Source: Acinetobacter colistiniresistens (GTDB lineage Bacteria > Pseudomonadota > Gammaproteobacteria > Pseudomonadales > Moraxellaceae). Taken from it: a stretch of 64,000 bases of DNA. A model generated the notes under the pieces. The model was not told the DNA's origin and made no database searches. It worked only from the letters and a program-made list of their open reading frames with translations. Of the stretch, positions 1 to 10,240 are shown one piece after another. Position numbers and translations under genes: made by a program. Location of the stretch: the NCBI RefSeq assembly GCF_000413935.1, contig NZ_KE340382.1, forward strand, positions 112,917 to 176,916, given 5' to 3'. Each line of letters starts with the position of its first letter. Position 1 is the stretch's first letter.

Positions 1-44
1 CTTTCAATCAAAGTGCTATTTTAACGTGTTTAATATGTTTTAGG

Positions 45-1232
45 TTAAGAAGATGAGATTTTGCCTATGAATCGATGATGGCGGCTTAAAACAATCAATG
101 CGATAAAAATAACCGCACTCAGCAATAAAGCTAGCAGATTGGCATTCGTCCAGCCAACCTTTGTCAAAATCGGTGCCGGCAAAAAAGCACCCAAGGTTGC
201 AAATAAAGCAATCAGGGTTTCATTGATTCCTTGTACGCGATGCTTTTGTTGTTCGTTTAATCCTGCCAGTAAAGTAGATGCGCCTGAATAAGCAAAGTTC
301 CAGCCTATCCCCAGAACAATCAAAGCTACATTAATATACACCCCCGCTTGTCCCAGCATTGGAATCAAAGAAGACAGCATCAAGAGAACAAAACCAATAT
401 AAATGGTGTTATGTGCTCCCCAGCGCTGAATCAGTTTAGATACGAAGAATGACGGGAGAAACATCGCTAAGACATGTAACTGAATCGAGATCGAAGCATA
501 GTGAAACGAATGATGTTCCTTTAGGTGTAAGGAAGACATAATCATCATTACATTCATCACATAGTATGCAAATGCCCCACTGATCACCGCAGCCATAATC
601 AGATTGACGGGTAATTTAGCGCGCTGTACAGGCTCAGTCTTAACTTGCTGCGTTTGCTGTAATTTAAATTTCTGATTCCAGATATACAGAATTGGAGATA
701 ACAACACAGCCAATATACTGAAAATTAAATAGATCGCAGTAAAATCAGGTAATCCTTGTACCTGCTGAAACTGAATCGCCAACGTCGGTGCAATAACCGC
801 AGCAATCACCCCGCCCGAAATCACCATGGCTGTGGCCTTGGGAATCAGCTCGACAGCCAGACGATCAGAAGCAGCAAAGCGATAAAAATTTACAGTTGAG
901 ATAAATAAACCCAGAGAAAAATGGCTTAGACATAATAGATAAAACTGTTGCTGCTGTAAGGCCAGATAACCGAGAACACCCGCCAAGAACAGACAGACAC
1001 AACCAAACTGGAAGACCAAATGTCGACCTAACTTTTTCATCAAAAATGAAAAAATAAAGGTGGTCAGTAACATCGCTAAAAACTGCAAACCATAAGGGAC
1101 TGTGGCGAGTGCCTGAGTAGGCGCTAACTTTAATCCAACAATTGCAGCCACGGTCACTGACAAAACTGCTGCAATTAAATTAAAGGCCTGTGCAGCCAAA
1201 AGATAATAAACATAGCGAGGTAATTGATTCAA
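45..1232 (-). CDS. MFS family transporter
   Basis: This is a 395-residue protein of alternating hydrophobic segments, consistent with about 12 transmembrane helices of the major facilitator superfamily and an inner-membrane exporter or uptake carrier. A charged loop with a K-K-L-G-R-H stretch follows the second or third helix, as in the MFS loop 2-3 signature. A polar cytoplasmic linker near residues 190-210 separates the two halves. The substrate cannot be told from the sequence. It lies upstream of acnA on the same strand but is separated from it by a strong terminator, so it is probably a separate unit. Confidence 0.85.
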   Translation of the reverse strand: MNQLPRYVYYLLAAQAFNLIAAVLSVTVAAIVGLKLAPTQALATVPYGLQFLAMLLTTFIFSFLMKKLGRHLVFQFGCVCLFLAGVLGYLALQQQQFYLLCLSHFSLGLFISTVNFYRFAASDRLAVELIPKATAMVISGGVIAAVIAPTLAIQFQQVQGLPDFTAIYLIFSILAVLLSPILYIWNQKFKLQQTQQVKTEPVQRAKLPVNLIMAAVISGAFAYYVMNVMMIMSSLHLKEHHSFHYASISIQLHVLAMFLPSFFVSKLIQRWGAHNTIYIGFVLLMLSSLIPMLGQAGVYINVALIVLGIGWNFAYSGASTLLAGLNEQQKHRVQGINETLIALFATLGAFLPAPILTKVGWTNANLLALLLSAVIFIALIVLSRHHRFIGKISSS

Positions 1233-1296
1233 AGCCTTTATCCAATTTAATCAAGCCTGATTACCTTAACGCTGAATGCTTGAAATTCAAACAAAA

Positions 1297-1323
1297 AAAG
1301 ATGAAAGACCAGCTTTCATCTTT
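1297..1323. terminator. Bidirectional terminator after acnA
   Basis: An inverted repeat with 11-bp arms (aaagatgaaag / ctttcatcttt) and a 5-base loop is flanked by an A-run on the left, which becomes a U-run for minus-strand transcripts. It sits 23 bases after the acnA stop. Confidence 0.85.
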
Positions 1324-1345
1324 GATTGAGAAGGTGTTCTAAGAA

Positions 1346-4090
1346 TTATGCAGCAATTAGATTGCGTAGCACATAATGCAAAATGCCACCTGCTTTAAAG
1401 TATTCCACCTCATTCAAGGTATCAATACGACATAACACTTTAAACTGGTCTTGACTGCCATCTTCTCGTAGTACCTGAACATCCAGCGTCTGATGTGGCT
1501 GAATATCATCAGATAGCCCATGAATCGAAAGCACTTCACGCCCAGTCAGATTTAAGGATTGACGGGTTTGACCATCCACAAACTGTAAGGGCAATACCCC
1601 CATACCAACCAGATTCGAACGATGAATCCGTTCAAAACTTTCGGCAATGACGGCTTTGATGCCCAATAAATTGGTGCCTTTTGCCGCCCAGTCCCGTGAC
1701 GAGCCCGTACCATACTCCTTACCCGCAATAATCACCAACGGCGTTTGCTGTTGCTGGTAAAGCATGGATGCATCGTAAATCGCCAGCTTTTCACCTGTTG
1801 GGATGAAGATGGTATTGCCACCCTCTTCACCATCCAGCATTTCATTCTTGATGCGGATATTGGCAAACGTCCCTCGCATCATCACTTCATGATTACCGCG
1901 TCGAGAACCATAAGAGTTGAAGTCTTTGGGTTCGACCCCTTGCTGCTGTAGATAGCGCCCAGCGGGACTGTCTTTCTTGATGTTTCCTGCTGGAGAGATA
2001 TGATCGGTGGTGACCGAATCTCCCAATACCGCCAAGATTCGTGCCTGCTCGATATTGGTAATCGCTTGCGGTGGCTGATTAATCTCTTCAAAAAACGGCG
2101 GGTGACGAATATAGGTCGAGTTGTCTTGCCATGCATAAGTCTGGCTTTGCGGAATCTGGATCGCCTGCCAAGTTGCATCTCCATCAAACACCGCTGCATA
2201 TTCCTTATGGAACATGTCGGTATTGACCTTCTGCAAGACTTGATCAATTTCAAGCTGGCTTGGCCAAATGTCTTTCAAATAGATATCTTGCCCTGTTTGA
2301 TCTTGTCCGATCGGCTGGGTGGTTAAATCGGTCCGAATATTCCCTGCCAGACCATAGGCCACCACAAGCGGTGGTGAAGCCAACCAGTTGGTTTTCACTA
2401 AAGGATGAACACGCCCTTCAAAGTTACGGTTGCCTGAAAGTACCGAAGCCACATTCAGATCATGACACTGAATCGCTTCTTCAATCGGCTCAGGTAAAGG
2501 TCCAGAGTTACCAATACAGGTGGTACAACCATAACCGACCAAGTTATAACCCAACTCATCTAGGTACGGCGTTAAACCTGCTGCTGCCAGATAATCAGTC
2601 ACCACTTTGGAACCTGGCGCCAGTGAGCTTTTCACCCAAGGTTTACGTTGCAAGCCTTTTTCAATGGCTTTTTTGGCCAGCAGCCCCGCCGCCAACATCA
2701 CACTTGGATTCGAGGTATTGGTACATGAGGTAATCGCGGAAATCACCACATCGCCGTCATTTAGGGGATAAGATTTTCCATCGATGGTACAAGAAGGTTG
2801 TTCATGCGCTAAATTGGCTTTTTGTGCACCGCCCCCACCTTCATTTTCCAAGCGCTCCTTCGCTTCTTTGGCGGGTTTAAGATTCAGTTCCATCAACGCA
2901 TTAAAGGTTTTCGGAACATCGCCCAACAAAACCCGATCTTGTGGACGCTTTGGTCCTGCCAGACTGGCTTGTACCGTACTCATATCCAAGCTGAGCGTAT
3001 CGGTAAAAATTGGCTCATCACCGGTATGACGCCATAAGCCTTGCTCTTTACTATAAGCTTCGACCAAATCGATACGGTCTTGTTTGCGTCCCGTCAATGC
3101 CAAATAACCCAGCGTCACCTCATCAATCGGGAAGAACCCACAGGTCGCACCATATTCTGGAGCCATATTGGCAATGGTGGCACGATCGGCCAAAGGTAAA
3201 TCAGCCAGACCATCGCCATAAAACTCAACAAATTTTCCCACCACGCCTTTTTGACGCAGCATCTGGGTAATGGTTAAAACCAAATCCGTGGCGGTAATGC
3301 CTTCCTTTAATTTTCCTGTCAGTTTAAAACCGATCACTTCTGGAATCAGCATCGATACAGGTTGCCCAAGCATTGCTGCCTCGGCCTCAATCCCTCCAAC
3401 ACCCCATCCCAATACGCCAAGACCATTGATCATAGTGGTATGTGAATCTGTCCCCACCAAGGTATCTGGAAAGGCAAAAACCTGACCTTCATCATCGCCC
3501 AACCAAACCGCTTGCGCCAAATATTCTAAATTGACTTGGTGGCAAATGCCGGTACCAGGTGGCACCACACTAAAATTATTAAAAGCAGATTGTCCCCAAC
3601 GCAAGAATTGATAACGCTCACCATTGCGCTGCATTTCAATTTCAACATTTTCAGCAAAGGCATTGTCATCGGCAAAATGATCGACCATCACGGAGTGGTC
3701 AATCACCAAATCCACAGGAGATAAAGGGTTAATCAGGTTGGGATCACCACCTGCCTGTGCCATTGCCGCACGCATCGCCGCCAGATCCACCACTGCAGGA
3801 ACGCCTGTAAAATCCTGCATCAGTACCCGTGCCGGTCGATATTGAATTTCTTGATCTGAACGTTTACTTTTCTGCCAATCGACCAGTGCTTGAATATGTT
3901 CTACTTTTACACTTTTTTGGTCTTCAAAACGGAGTAAATTTTCTAGCAAAACCTTTAAAGACTTCGGTAATCGTTCAATATTACCGAGTGTTTGAGCCGC
4001 TCGCGCCAAGCTAAAGATTTGATATGAGGTCGAACCGACGCTGAGTGTTTGTAATGCATTGAAACTATTGATTTTGCTATATCTGGCCAT
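1346..4090 (-). CDS. acnA: Aconitate hydratase AcnA
   Basis: This 914-residue monofunctional aconitase interconverts citrate and isocitrate in the TCA cycle and is cytoplasmic. The three cysteine ligands of the 4Fe-4S cluster are visible at residues 456, 522 and 525 (SCTNTSNP and [11 protein letters not shown]), with the same 66 and 3 residue spacing as in E. coli AcnA (435/501/504). The swivel domain follows, with [12 protein letters not shown] and [10 protein letters not shown]. Length matches the AcnA/IRP1 type rather than AcnB. The gene is monocistronic, ending in the terminator just downstream. Confidence 0.97.
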   Translation of the reverse strand: MARYSKINSFNALQTLSVGSTSYQIFSLARAAQTLGNIERLPKSLKVLLENLLRFEDQKSVKVEHIQALVDWQKSKRSDQEIQYRPARVLMQDFTGVPAVVDLAAMRAAMAQAGGDPNLINPLSPVDLVIDHSVMVDHFADDNAFAENVEIEMQRNGERYQFLRWGQSAFNNFSVVPPGTGICHQVNLEYLAQAVWLGDDEGQVFAFPDTLVGTDSHTTMINGLGVLGWGVGGIEAEAAMLGQPVSMLIPEVIGFKLTGKLKEGITATDLVLTITQMLRQKGVVGKFVEFYGDGLADLPLADRATIANMAPEYGATCGFFPIDEVTLGYLALTGRKQDRIDLVEAYSKEQGLWRHTGDEPIFTDTLSLDMSTVQASLAGPKRPQDRVLLGDVPKTFNALMELNLKPAKEAKERLENEGGGGAQKANLAHEQPSCTIDGKSYPLNDGDVVISAITSCTNTSNPSVMLAAGLLAKKAIEKGLQRKPWVKSSLAPGSKVVTDYLAAAGLTPYLDELGYNLVGYGCTTCIGNSGPLPEPIEEAIQCHDLNVASVLSGNRNFEGRVHPLVKTNWLASPPLVVAYGLAGNIRTDLTTQPIGQDQTGQDIYLKDIWPSQLEIDQVLQKVNTDMFHKEYAAVFDGDATWQAIQIPQSQTYAWQDNSTYIRHPPFFEEINQPPQAITNIEQARILAVLGDSVTTDHISPAGNIKKDSPAGRYLQQQGVEPKDFNSYGSRRGNHEVMMRGTFANIRIKNEMLDGEEGGNTIFIPTGEKLAIYDASMLYQQQQTPLVIIAGKEYGTGSSRDWAAKGTNLLGIKAVIAESFERIHRSNLVGMGVLPLQFVDGQTRQSLNLTGREVLSIHGLSDDIQPHQTLDVQVLREDGSQDQFKVLCRIDTLNEVEYFKAGGILHYVLRNLIAA

Positions 4091-4216
4091 AAGGTTGCCC
4101 TCCCAGTATTGGCTGATGTGATTATTATCAAATTGTTCTTTTAATGTACCCCTGTTTAGAAAAGCATGTGTTCCCTTTTAGTATCTTATTTTTAACAAGA
4201 TTATTTGCTTATTCTC

Positions 4217-5032
4217 TTAAAATTTAAGTTGTAGCGCTGCCAATGAATTGTGCCAGAGTTGTGTCGCAAGCTGAAGCTTAGGCTGGTCAAGGGTCTGGGC
4301 CAAACTCTCCAGAACATAAGGTAAATTAACTGGGGTATTGCGGGTACGATGCTCGGTCGAAGTTTGGCAACACAACGGGGTCATATCCGGACAATCGGTT
4401 TCGATCACCAAGTTTTCACTGCCGATGGCTTGTACCACTTGATGCAGTTTTTTAGCATTCGGATTGGTAATTTGTCCTGTCACCCCGATTTTAAAGCCCA
4501 GTTTCACCAAGGCTTTAGCCTCTTCTACGCCACCACTAAAGGCATGAGCGATACCCCCTAATTTGAATTTTTGGGCTTTTAAAATCGCAATGCTTTCCGC
4601 ATGTGCTTTACGGATATGTAAGAGCACCGGTTTTTGATATTGTGTTGCCAATGCCAATTGTTCAATAAAATAATGCTGCTGCTTGGCAAATCGTTCGGGC
4701 TGTTTATGCTGTTTTAAAAAGGTATCCAGCCCAATTTCACCCACTGCCACACAATCATGCTGCTGTAACACGTGCTCAAGTCGCTGTAAATGTTCGGTTT
4801 GGTGTTGCTCAATATAGAACGGATGTAAACCCGGGGCCAGATAAGATCGCGGCACATTTTCCCAAGCGAGTAATTGTTGATGAGTCTGAATCAATTCATC
4901 AAATCGTGATTCCAGAAAACCAATTAACACCAAAGCTTCGACCCCCACCCGTTTTGCTTGTTCAGCCAGATGTTGCCGATCATGATCGAAATCGGCAACA
5001 TCAAAATGGGTATGGGTATCAAACAGTTGCAT
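4217..5032 (-). CDS. TatD family metal-dependent hydrolase
   Basis: A 271-residue TIM-barrel hydrolase of the TatD/YcfH DNase family. It starts with the metal-binding DTHTHFD motif (His7, His9), followed by GEIGLD near residue 98, HIRKAH and the terminal ETDCPD acid motif. Family members are Mg-dependent 3'-5' exodeoxyribonucleases or D-aminoacyl-tRNA deacylases. The exact substrate here is inferred only. The start codon overlaps the stop of the upstream lipoprotein gene by one base (TAATG), so the two are translationally coupled. Confidence 0.92.
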   Translation of the reverse strand: MQLFDTHTHFDVADFDHDRQHLAEQAKRVGVEALVLIGFLESRFDELIQTHQQLLAWENVPRSYLAPGLHPFYIEQHQTEHLQRLEHVLQQHDCVAVGEIGLDTFLKQHKQPERFAKQQHYFIEQLALATQYQKPVLLHIRKAHAESIAILKAQKFKLGGIAHAFSGGVEEAKALVKLGFKIGVTGQITNPNAKKLHQVVQAIGSENLVIETDCPDMTPLCCQTSTEHRTRNTPVNLPYVLESLAQTLDQPKLQLATQLWHNSLAALQLKF

Positions 5033-5946
5033 TAGCTTTGACTTGGCGTACTTGCAGCGGGTGTAGAGGCTGCTGGCGGATCAATTTTTGGTAAATATTC
5101 AGGTTTTAACACGCCTTGTAACTCACTGAATGGAATCACCAACCGAGGCAAACCAACCACATACGGGCCAATCTCATATTCACCATATTGTAAAATCAGG
5201 CCTTGTTCGCCCAAGAGGAAATTATCGGTAACTTGAAATGGCCATGCCTGTTCATATTCCTTCGGATCTGTTGCCAGTTTGGAATCAACAATCCAGGTTT
5301 TAAAAGCTTCATGTGCCAATTTATCTAAGCTTGCTTTTTGCTTTGGTAATAACAAATCATGCAGTTTAATCTGTTTTTGACTCACCAGATCAAAGTTGTA
5401 ATAGCGTTGTGAGGTCGCGCCATGTGCTCCCCCCAAGTAACTGCTGCTATTCAACACAACCGTCGCTAAAGTTCCTTTCGGTCGTAAAATCTTGGGCTTG
5501 ATCATCAAGCTAATCTGATGACTACTACTGAGCGCCTTTAACTCTTCATCTATTTTCACAAAGGCATTGGCATAGGCTTGTGCCTGAGCATCTAGACTTG
5601 ATTTGTCCTCGGCAGTTTTAGGTGTAGAAGCGGCAGACGTGTCCGCATCCACCACATCTAAAATCTTGCTCAGTTGCTCAAGAATTTGCTGATCCAGTAA
5701 TTGATCAATAAACGGGAAATTACTTTGTAATCGTTCAACGGTAAAATCTGGACAGGTATTGCCTTTGCACTCAGGTAAATTCACCTGCAACTTCACCGTT
5801 TCACCACGTAAAACGGGCTCGGCGGCTTGCTGTACTGCAGGAGGGTCTGTCGGTTTATCCTGTGATTCTTTCGGCTCTGATTTCGGCTGGCAAGCGGCAA
5901 GCAAAATTGCACAAGCAAGAACGCTATATTTAAAAATTGTTTTCAT
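5032..5946 (-). CDS. DUF3298-type envelope lipoprotein
   Basis: A 304-residue protein with a lipoprotein signal peptide: positively charged start, hydrophobic core and lipobox LLAAC with Cys19. A Pro/Ser/Ala-rich linker follows. The C-terminal part (residues 150-280) has the GGAHGATSQRYYNFD pattern of DUF3298/RsiV-like domains, in which a secreted beta-rich domain binds an extracellular ligand such as lysozyme. Cys59 and Cys64 (CKGNTC) could form a disulfide. Neighbouring lipoprotein 6055-6879 has the same architecture and CEKKNC in the matching place, suggesting an old tandem duplication. Ligand unknown. Confidence 0.8.
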   Translation of the reverse strand: MKTIFKYSVLACAILLAACQPKSEPKESQDKPTDPPAVQQAAEPVLRGETVKLQVNLPECKGNTCPDFTVERLQSNFPFIDQLLDQQILEQLSKILDVVDADTSAASTPKTAEDKSSLDAQAQAYANAFVKIDEELKALSSSHQISLMIKPKILRPKGTLATVVLNSSSYLGGAHGATSQRYYNFDLVSQKQIKLHDLLLPKQKASLDKLAHEAFKTWIVDSKLATDPKEYEQAWPFQVTDNFLLGEQGLILQYGEYEIGPYVVGLPRLVIPFSELQGVLKPEYLPKIDPPAASTPAASTPSQS

Positions 5947-6054
5947 TTAAAACCTATCAGCATTGTTATTACACAGGATTTTTAAATGCTATCGAACTTA
6001 TCGTAAAACCGCTACCAGCACATGCAATTTCTATACGAAACTCAAGCAAGTAAA

Positions 6055-6879
6055 TCAAAACATTTTTTGATAAATTTCAGGTTGCAGCATCTGTTTGCTT
6101 TGTTCAGTGGTGAGGTAGATATCCAGTTGAGGTGCATCTTTACTGATCTCATTGGCTCGGTAGTGTAATCCAATCCCTTCACCATCAAAGAACCAATCTG
6201 CCTGCCCCCAATACAGTTTTTTCGCGACTTGCTTTTTGACCTCTGGCGATTGCTTCTGTACCCATGTTTGATAGTGGGTTTGAATAATCTGGTTTAAAGC
6301 ATTTTGCTGATTTTTCTGAATCACATCCAGAACACTGACGCTTTTTTGCAATTTACGATCTGCCACAAAGAAATAGAAGCGATCTTTCACCGCAATATCT
6401 TCTTGTTGCGTATCTACCCCCACTTGCAACAACACATATTGATTACGCTGTGAGGCAATACGCGTGTTGAGATGAAGCTCATAAGCTTTATTCTTAGAGT
6501 ATTTGTCTTGCCATTCATCTGACTTCTTCACATAGGCATTCACGGCTTGCTGTAAGGTTAAATTCTTGTTCTGCTCGATTTGTTGTTGAATCACATTGGC
6601 TTGATTTTTGGCAATCCATGCATTGAGCCAGTCATCTTGAGTTTTGATGGTTTGAATATCGACATCAATACAGTTCTTCTTTTCACAAAATGGCAAGGCA
6701 TAATCGGCCTTGGCTTCTTTCATATTTAAGTAAGGGAGAACATCTGCTTTTTCGACCGATGACGCCGCCTGTTTGCTTTCGGCGGTATCGGCCTTATTTT
6801 TATCTGGATGATCACATGCGGTTAAAGCCATCATTCCAATCAAGACACTGACAGCAAAAAGTGGTTTTAAAGCATTCAT
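6055..6879 (-). CDS. DUF3298-like envelope lipoprotein
   Basis: A 274-residue lipoprotein (start chosen at 6879 because an AAGGATGATGA ribosome site precedes it; an upstream ATG would add 10 polar residues ahead of the signal peptide). The signal peptide ends in a MALTAC lipobox. The mature part has a CEKKNCIDVD segment and a C-terminal region with YYRANEISKD-like strands resembling the 5032-5946 protein but more diverged. It is likely outer-membrane or periplasmic; the function is not established. It lies downstream of prfC behind a terminator, so it is probably expressed from its own promoter. Confidence 0.72.
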   Translation of the reverse strand: MNALKPLFAVSVLIGMMALTACDHPDKNKADTAESKQAASSVEKADVLPYLNMKEAKADYALPFCEKKNCIDVDIQTIKTQDDWLNAWIAKNQANVIQQQIEQNKNLTLQQAVNAYVKKSDEWQDKYSKNKAYELHLNTRIASQRNQYVLLQVGVDTQQEDIAVKDRFYFFVADRKLQKSVSVLDVIQKNQQNALNQIIQTHYQTWVQKQSPEVKKQVAKKLYWGQADWFFDGEGIGLHYRANEISKDAPQLDIYLTTEQSKQMLQPEIYQKMF

Positions 6880-6911
6880 TTCATCATCCTTTATTTTTAG
6901 ATCGTTCAATT

Positions 6912-6941
6912 AAAAACAGCCTCTAATTAGAAGCTGTTTTT
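6912..6941. terminator. prfC terminator
   Basis: Arms aaaaacagc / gctgttttt with a 12-base loop lie 8 bases after the prfC stop. U-rich ends are present on both strands. Confidence 0.8.
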
Positions 6942-6948
6942 GTATATT

Positions 6949-8538
6949 TTAGTGTTCTCGTGTGTTACGGAATTGAATATCTGGCCAGCGCTCTTGCATC
7001 AACTGCAAGTTTACACGGCTAGGCGCCAAATAAGTTAAGTGACCACCACCATCGACAGAAAGTTGGTCATGTGCCTTTTTCTTAAATTCATTCAGAATCT
7101 TGTCATCGTCACAATGCACCCAGCGAACAGTATGCACACTGACTGGCTCGTAAATACAGTCAACCTTATATTCTTCTTTGAGGCGGTATGCGACCACATC
7201 AAACTGTAGTACCCCGACCGCGCCGACAATCAGGTCATTACTGATTTGTGGCATAAATACCTGTGTTGCACCTTCTTCAGATAATTCTTTCAAGCCTTTT
7301 TGCAATTGCTTTGATTTCAAAGGATCTTTCAAACGGACACGACGGAACATTTCTGGTGCGAAGTGTGGAATCCCTGTGAAATGCAGATCTTCACCACTGG
7401 TAAAGGTATCTCCAATCTGGATGGTCCCGTGGTTATGCAAACCAATGATATCACCCGGCCAAGCTTCTTCCAGATGCTCACGCTCACCTGCAAGGAAGGT
7501 TAATGCATCACTGATACGCACATCTTTACCGATACGTACATGATTCATTTTCAAGCCTTTTTCATATTTACCTGAGCAAATACGCATAAAGGCAATACGG
7601 TCACGATGCTTTGGATCCATATTGGCTTGAATCTTGAAGACAAAGCCTGTAAAGCCTTCTTCATTGGCTTCAACAATACGTTCTTGTGTTGGATGTGCTT
7701 TCGGCTCTGGCGCCCAGTTGATAAAGGTATCCAAAACATGATCCACCGCAAAGTTACCTAACGCCGTACCAAACAATACTGGGGTTTGTTTACCTTGCAA
7801 GAAAAGCTCACGGTCGAGTGGCTCATTGGCCATTTGTACCAATTCAAGTGATTCTTCAAATGAAGACCACGCCAACTCACCGACTTTTTCACGAATATCG
7901 GCATGGTCATAGCCATCACGTACTTCGATATCGGTAATGGTTGAACCAAAACCAGCTTTATAAACATAAAGTTTATTTTCAAGCAGGTTATACACACCGG
8001 CAAAGTCACGTCCCATTCCCAACGGCCATGTAATCGGTACACAACGGATGTTCAAGACATTTTCAATTTCGTCGAGTAACTCTAAAGGCTCACGGATTTC
8101 ACGGTCCATTTTGTTGACAAATGAAATGATCGGCGTGTCGCGCATACGACACACTTCCATCAATTTAATGGTACGTTCTTCGACACCTTTTGCCCCATCG
8201 ATCACCATCAAGGCGGAGTCAACGGCTGTCAGGGTACGATAGGTATCTTCCGAGAAGTCTTCATGTCCCGGAGTATCGAGTAAGTTAATGGTGTGCTTTT
8301 TATAAGGGAACTGCATCACCGACGTGGTAATCGAGATGCCACGTTCTTTTTCCATTTCCATCCAGTCTGATGTTGCTGAACGGTCAGACTTACGGCTTTT
8401 AACCATCCCCGCAACCTGAATCGCCTTCCCCCATAACAACAGTTTTTCTGTCATGGTAGTCTTACCCGCATCGGGGTGGGAAATGATGGCAAAGGTTCTA
8501 CGAGCCTTTACTTCTCTAGCTAATTCATCTTTAAACAT
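6949..8538 (-). CDS. prfC: Peptide chain release factor 3, rebuilt at its 5' end by the island
   Basis: A 529-residue GTPase that recycles RF1/RF2 from the ribosome. Visible motifs are the P-loop HPDAGKT (residues 21-27), switch II DTPGHED, NKMD, and the EF-G-like domains that follow. The first 20 codons lie on the island side of the 11-bp attachment core (8474-8484). A different prfC start, with residues 8-12 reading AQVAQ instead of REVKA, is stranded at 52556-52630. The present protein is therefore a chimera: island-supplied N-terminus and promoter, resident body. All GTPase motifs are intact, so it should be functional. Confidence 0.97.
   Translation of the reverse strand: MFKDELAREVKARRTFAIISHPDAGKTTMTEKLLLWGKAIQVAGMVKSRKSDRSATSDWMEMEKERGISITTSVMQFPYKKHTINLLDTPGHEDFSEDTYRTLTAVDSALMVIDGAKGVEERTIKLMEVCRMRDTPIISFVNKMDREIREPLELLDEIENVLNIRCVPITWPLGMGRDFAGVYNLLENKLYVYKAGFGSTITDIEVRDGYDHADIREKVGELAWSSFEESLELVQMANEPLDRELFLQGKQTPVLFGTALGNFAVDHVLDTFINWAPEPKAHPTQERIVEANEEGFTGFVFKIQANMDPKHRDRIAFMRICSGKYEKGLKMNHVRIGKDVRISDALTFLAGEREHLEEAWPGDIIGLHNHGTIQIGDTFTSGEDLHFTGIPHFAPEMFRRVRLKDPLKSKQLQKGLKELSEEGATQVFMPQISNDLIVGAVGVLQFDVVAYRLKEEYKVDCIYEPVSVHTVRWVHCDDDKILNEFKKKAHDQLSVDGGGHLTYLAPSRVNLQLMQERWPDIQFRNTREH
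8474..8484. other. Attachment core at the left island end (attL)
   Basis: The 11 bases gggtgggaaat inside prfC codons for S-H-P recur in the same orientation at 52566-52576. Similarity between the two sites continues rightward from each copy through the prfC start and upstream region, but stops leftward. This is the pattern expected from site-specific integration in the prfC 5' end. Confidence 0.85.
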
Positions 8539-8552
8539 AAGAAAAATCTACA

Positions 8553-8591
8553 ATATGTACACAGTTATGTACACATTTCTAAATATGTACT
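8553..8591. promoter_or_regulatory. Repeated atatgtac elements, possible integrase arm sites at attL
   Basis: Three copies of (t)atgtac occur within 39 bases just outside the prfC start (atatgtacac, ttatgtacac, atatgtact). The same word recurs beside the integrase gene at the other end (52391-52412). This fits arm-type integrase binding sites, but it could also belong to the prfC promoter. Confidence 0.45.
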
Positions 8592-8702
8592 AAAACTGAA
8601 AAAGTGGGAATTCAAAATTGGCGTAATTGTAGCAGATTTAGAGTTGTATAGGCATAGGTGGAAATCCAGTGGCTTTTTTTTGGGGGGGGGAAACACCTAG
8701 TT

Positions 8703-8756
8703 TTATAAACTCAATTTATCTCTTTGCTTCGGACTTTTCGGCTTATCGGGAATTGA
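8703..8756 (-). pseudogene. Relic of a Fic-protein C-terminus
   Basis: On the minus strand these codons read SIPDKPKSPKQ and then a stop. Bases 8724-8753 match 25300-25329, the end of the fic gene of this island, at 28 of 30 positions. Similarity stops on either side, so this is a short scar of an earlier or deleted copy. It lies directly beside an IS3 relic, next to the island's left end. Confidence 0.55.
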
Positions 8757-8795
8757 TGTTTGCTGGATTAACAGGACACTCTTACTTAGGAGATT

Positions 8796-9008
8796 CTAGG
8801 CAGGCAACTTGTAAAAGTCCTCTGCCATTTGATTTGGTGCATTATTGTAGCAATCGCCTTTTTTACTCATCGAAGCCTGAAATCCATATTTTTCAATCAT
8901 ATTGCGATATTCATGGCTGCAATATTGGCTTCCTCTGTCCGAGTGAACGATTAATTTTCGAGATGGTTTATGATTGCCAACAGCCATGCTGAGAGCAGGG
9001 GTAATCAA
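8796..9008 (-). pseudogene. IS3-family transposase OrfB fragment
   Basis: About 70 codons with the IS3-type DDE segment HSDRGSQYCS followed by KKGDCYNNAPNQMAEDF, i.e. around the second Asp and the start of the third catalytic region. The usual full-length OrfB is about 280 residues, and no upstream OrfA or terminal repeats remain. It is a decayed insertion sequence. Confidence 0.8.
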
Positions 9009-9173
9009 TTAAAAGACTCCATCAATCTTGGAGAATATTCTCCAGAGCTTGATGATAATGGTATTTATATTTTACCTGCTTCAGGTGAGTATGAAATTAG
9101 AGTATTACAACCTAGATCACAGGCAAGAAAAGATAAAAAACCTCAATACTGGATGAATATTAACATTAAATAA
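9009..9173 (+). pseudogene. C-terminal fragment of a secreted inhibitor-like protein
   Basis: An open frame of about 55 codons ends in GEYEIRVLQPRSQAR followed by a short K-rich strand. That is the pattern of a terminal beta-strand pair in small periplasmic, lysozyme-inhibitor-like proteins. It has no start or signal peptide of its own because the IS3 relic abuts it, so it is treated as a truncated remnant. Family assignment is tentative. Confidence 0.35.
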
Positions 9174-9310
9174 AGACTTGCTAGATTCTTTTAAGCTTTT
9201 ATACAAGAGTTCAAAAACTATTGCCAGTTAAACGGGGCCTGATTTTTACGTATATGTGTTTATGTTAGTAAAATGATGTAGTTTACTTGTTTAAGACCCC
9301 GAGGAATAAT

Positions 9311-9439
9311 TTAATCTTGCTGTGCGTTAGCCACGTTTCTTTCTTTCAAAAGTTGATTATATCTTTCAACGTAACCGTCACGATATTCAAGCTCTTTTGA
9401 TAGGAATTTACAGTGGAAGAACAGGCGCAACTTGTCTTA
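9311..9439 (-). pseudogene. C-terminal fragment of an unrecognised protein
   Basis: Forty-two open codons on the minus strand end in YVERYNQLLKERNVANAQQD and a stop. The charged helical composition looks coding, but no start is present and the frame closes at about 9440. The rest of 9174-9585 shows nothing recognisable; it is AT-rich debris between the island edge and the GST gene. Confidence 0.3.
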
Positions 9440-9585
9440 AATAATGGTAATTCCTTATCTTTAAAATAGAGAACGCCCGATGAAATTCATTAGGCGTTTA
9501 CTTAAATATGTGTCAGCTTATTTTATAACTAGCTGTACTTGACAATCACGATTCTTTTTCTCAATTGCCTTAAAAATCAATCTTG

Positions 9586-10224
9586 CTATTTTTGACTTTT
9601 CACACCATTTTGTTCAATTTGTACTGCGGCTTGCCAGCTAGGTAGTTGGCTTAAACCTGCTACATAACGTTGGATATGGGGATAATTTTCACCTTGTCCC
9701 ATATGATAAACTAAAGCATGTAGTCCAAAGCCCATCATAAAGTCAGCACCGGTTAAACGGTCTGCCACTAGAAACTCTTTATCTTTTAAATATTCATTTA
9801 AATAGCTAAATACTTTATCGAACTCAACTTGGGTATAATTTTCTAGAAATACCAACTTCGTACCCTGCTTGGTTTCAATCGCATTAAACGTTTTTAATAA
9901 AAATGGCAGCATGGCAGAGCTTTCTGAGAAATGAATCCACTGTAGATAATCGACATAGGTAGGTTCATCCATATCAGGTCCTAAATGCGGCGCAAGTTTC
10001 TGAATTAATAACTCAACGATTGCGCCTGACTCTGCAATAACTTTGCCATCCCATTCCAATACTGGAGATTTCCCTAAAGGATGGATGGTTTTTAAAGAGT
10101 CAGGGGCCAAATGCGTGTTTGAGTCACGATAATAGCGTTTCAGCTCATAAGGCTGCTTGATTTCTTCAAGTAACCACAAAATGCGAAAAGAACGTGATTG
10201 ATCTAAATGATGTAGTGTAATCAT
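9586..10224 (-). CDS. Glutathione S-transferase
   Basis: A 212-residue cytosolic GST. It has an N-terminal thioredoxin-like domain (ITLHHLDQSRSFRILWLLEE, and the KSPVLEWDGKVIAESGAIVE segment carrying the cis-Pro and glutathione gamma-Glu contact site), followed by an all-helical C-terminal domain. It would conjugate glutathione to electrophiles. It is placed 16 bases after the CurA-like reductase gene on the same strand, so the two form an operon, which supports a detoxification role under NemR control. Substrate unknown. Confidence 0.92.
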   Translation of the reverse strand: MITLHHLDQSRSFRILWLLEEIKQPYELKRYYRDSNTHLAPDSLKTIHPLGKSPVLEWDGKVIAESGAIVELLIQKLAPHLGPDMDEPTYVDYLQWIHFSESSAMLPFLLKTFNAIETKQGTKLVFLENYTQVEFDKVFSYLNEYLKDKEFLVADRLTGADFMMGFGLHALVYHMGQGENYPHIQRYVAGLSQLPSWQAAVQIEQNGVKSQK

Positions 10225-10240
10225 GATAATTCCTATTTTT

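Noticed and set aside
1745..3724. Several plus-strand frames opposite acnA
   Set aside because: They mirror a highly conserved aconitase and have no ribosome sites or known similarity.
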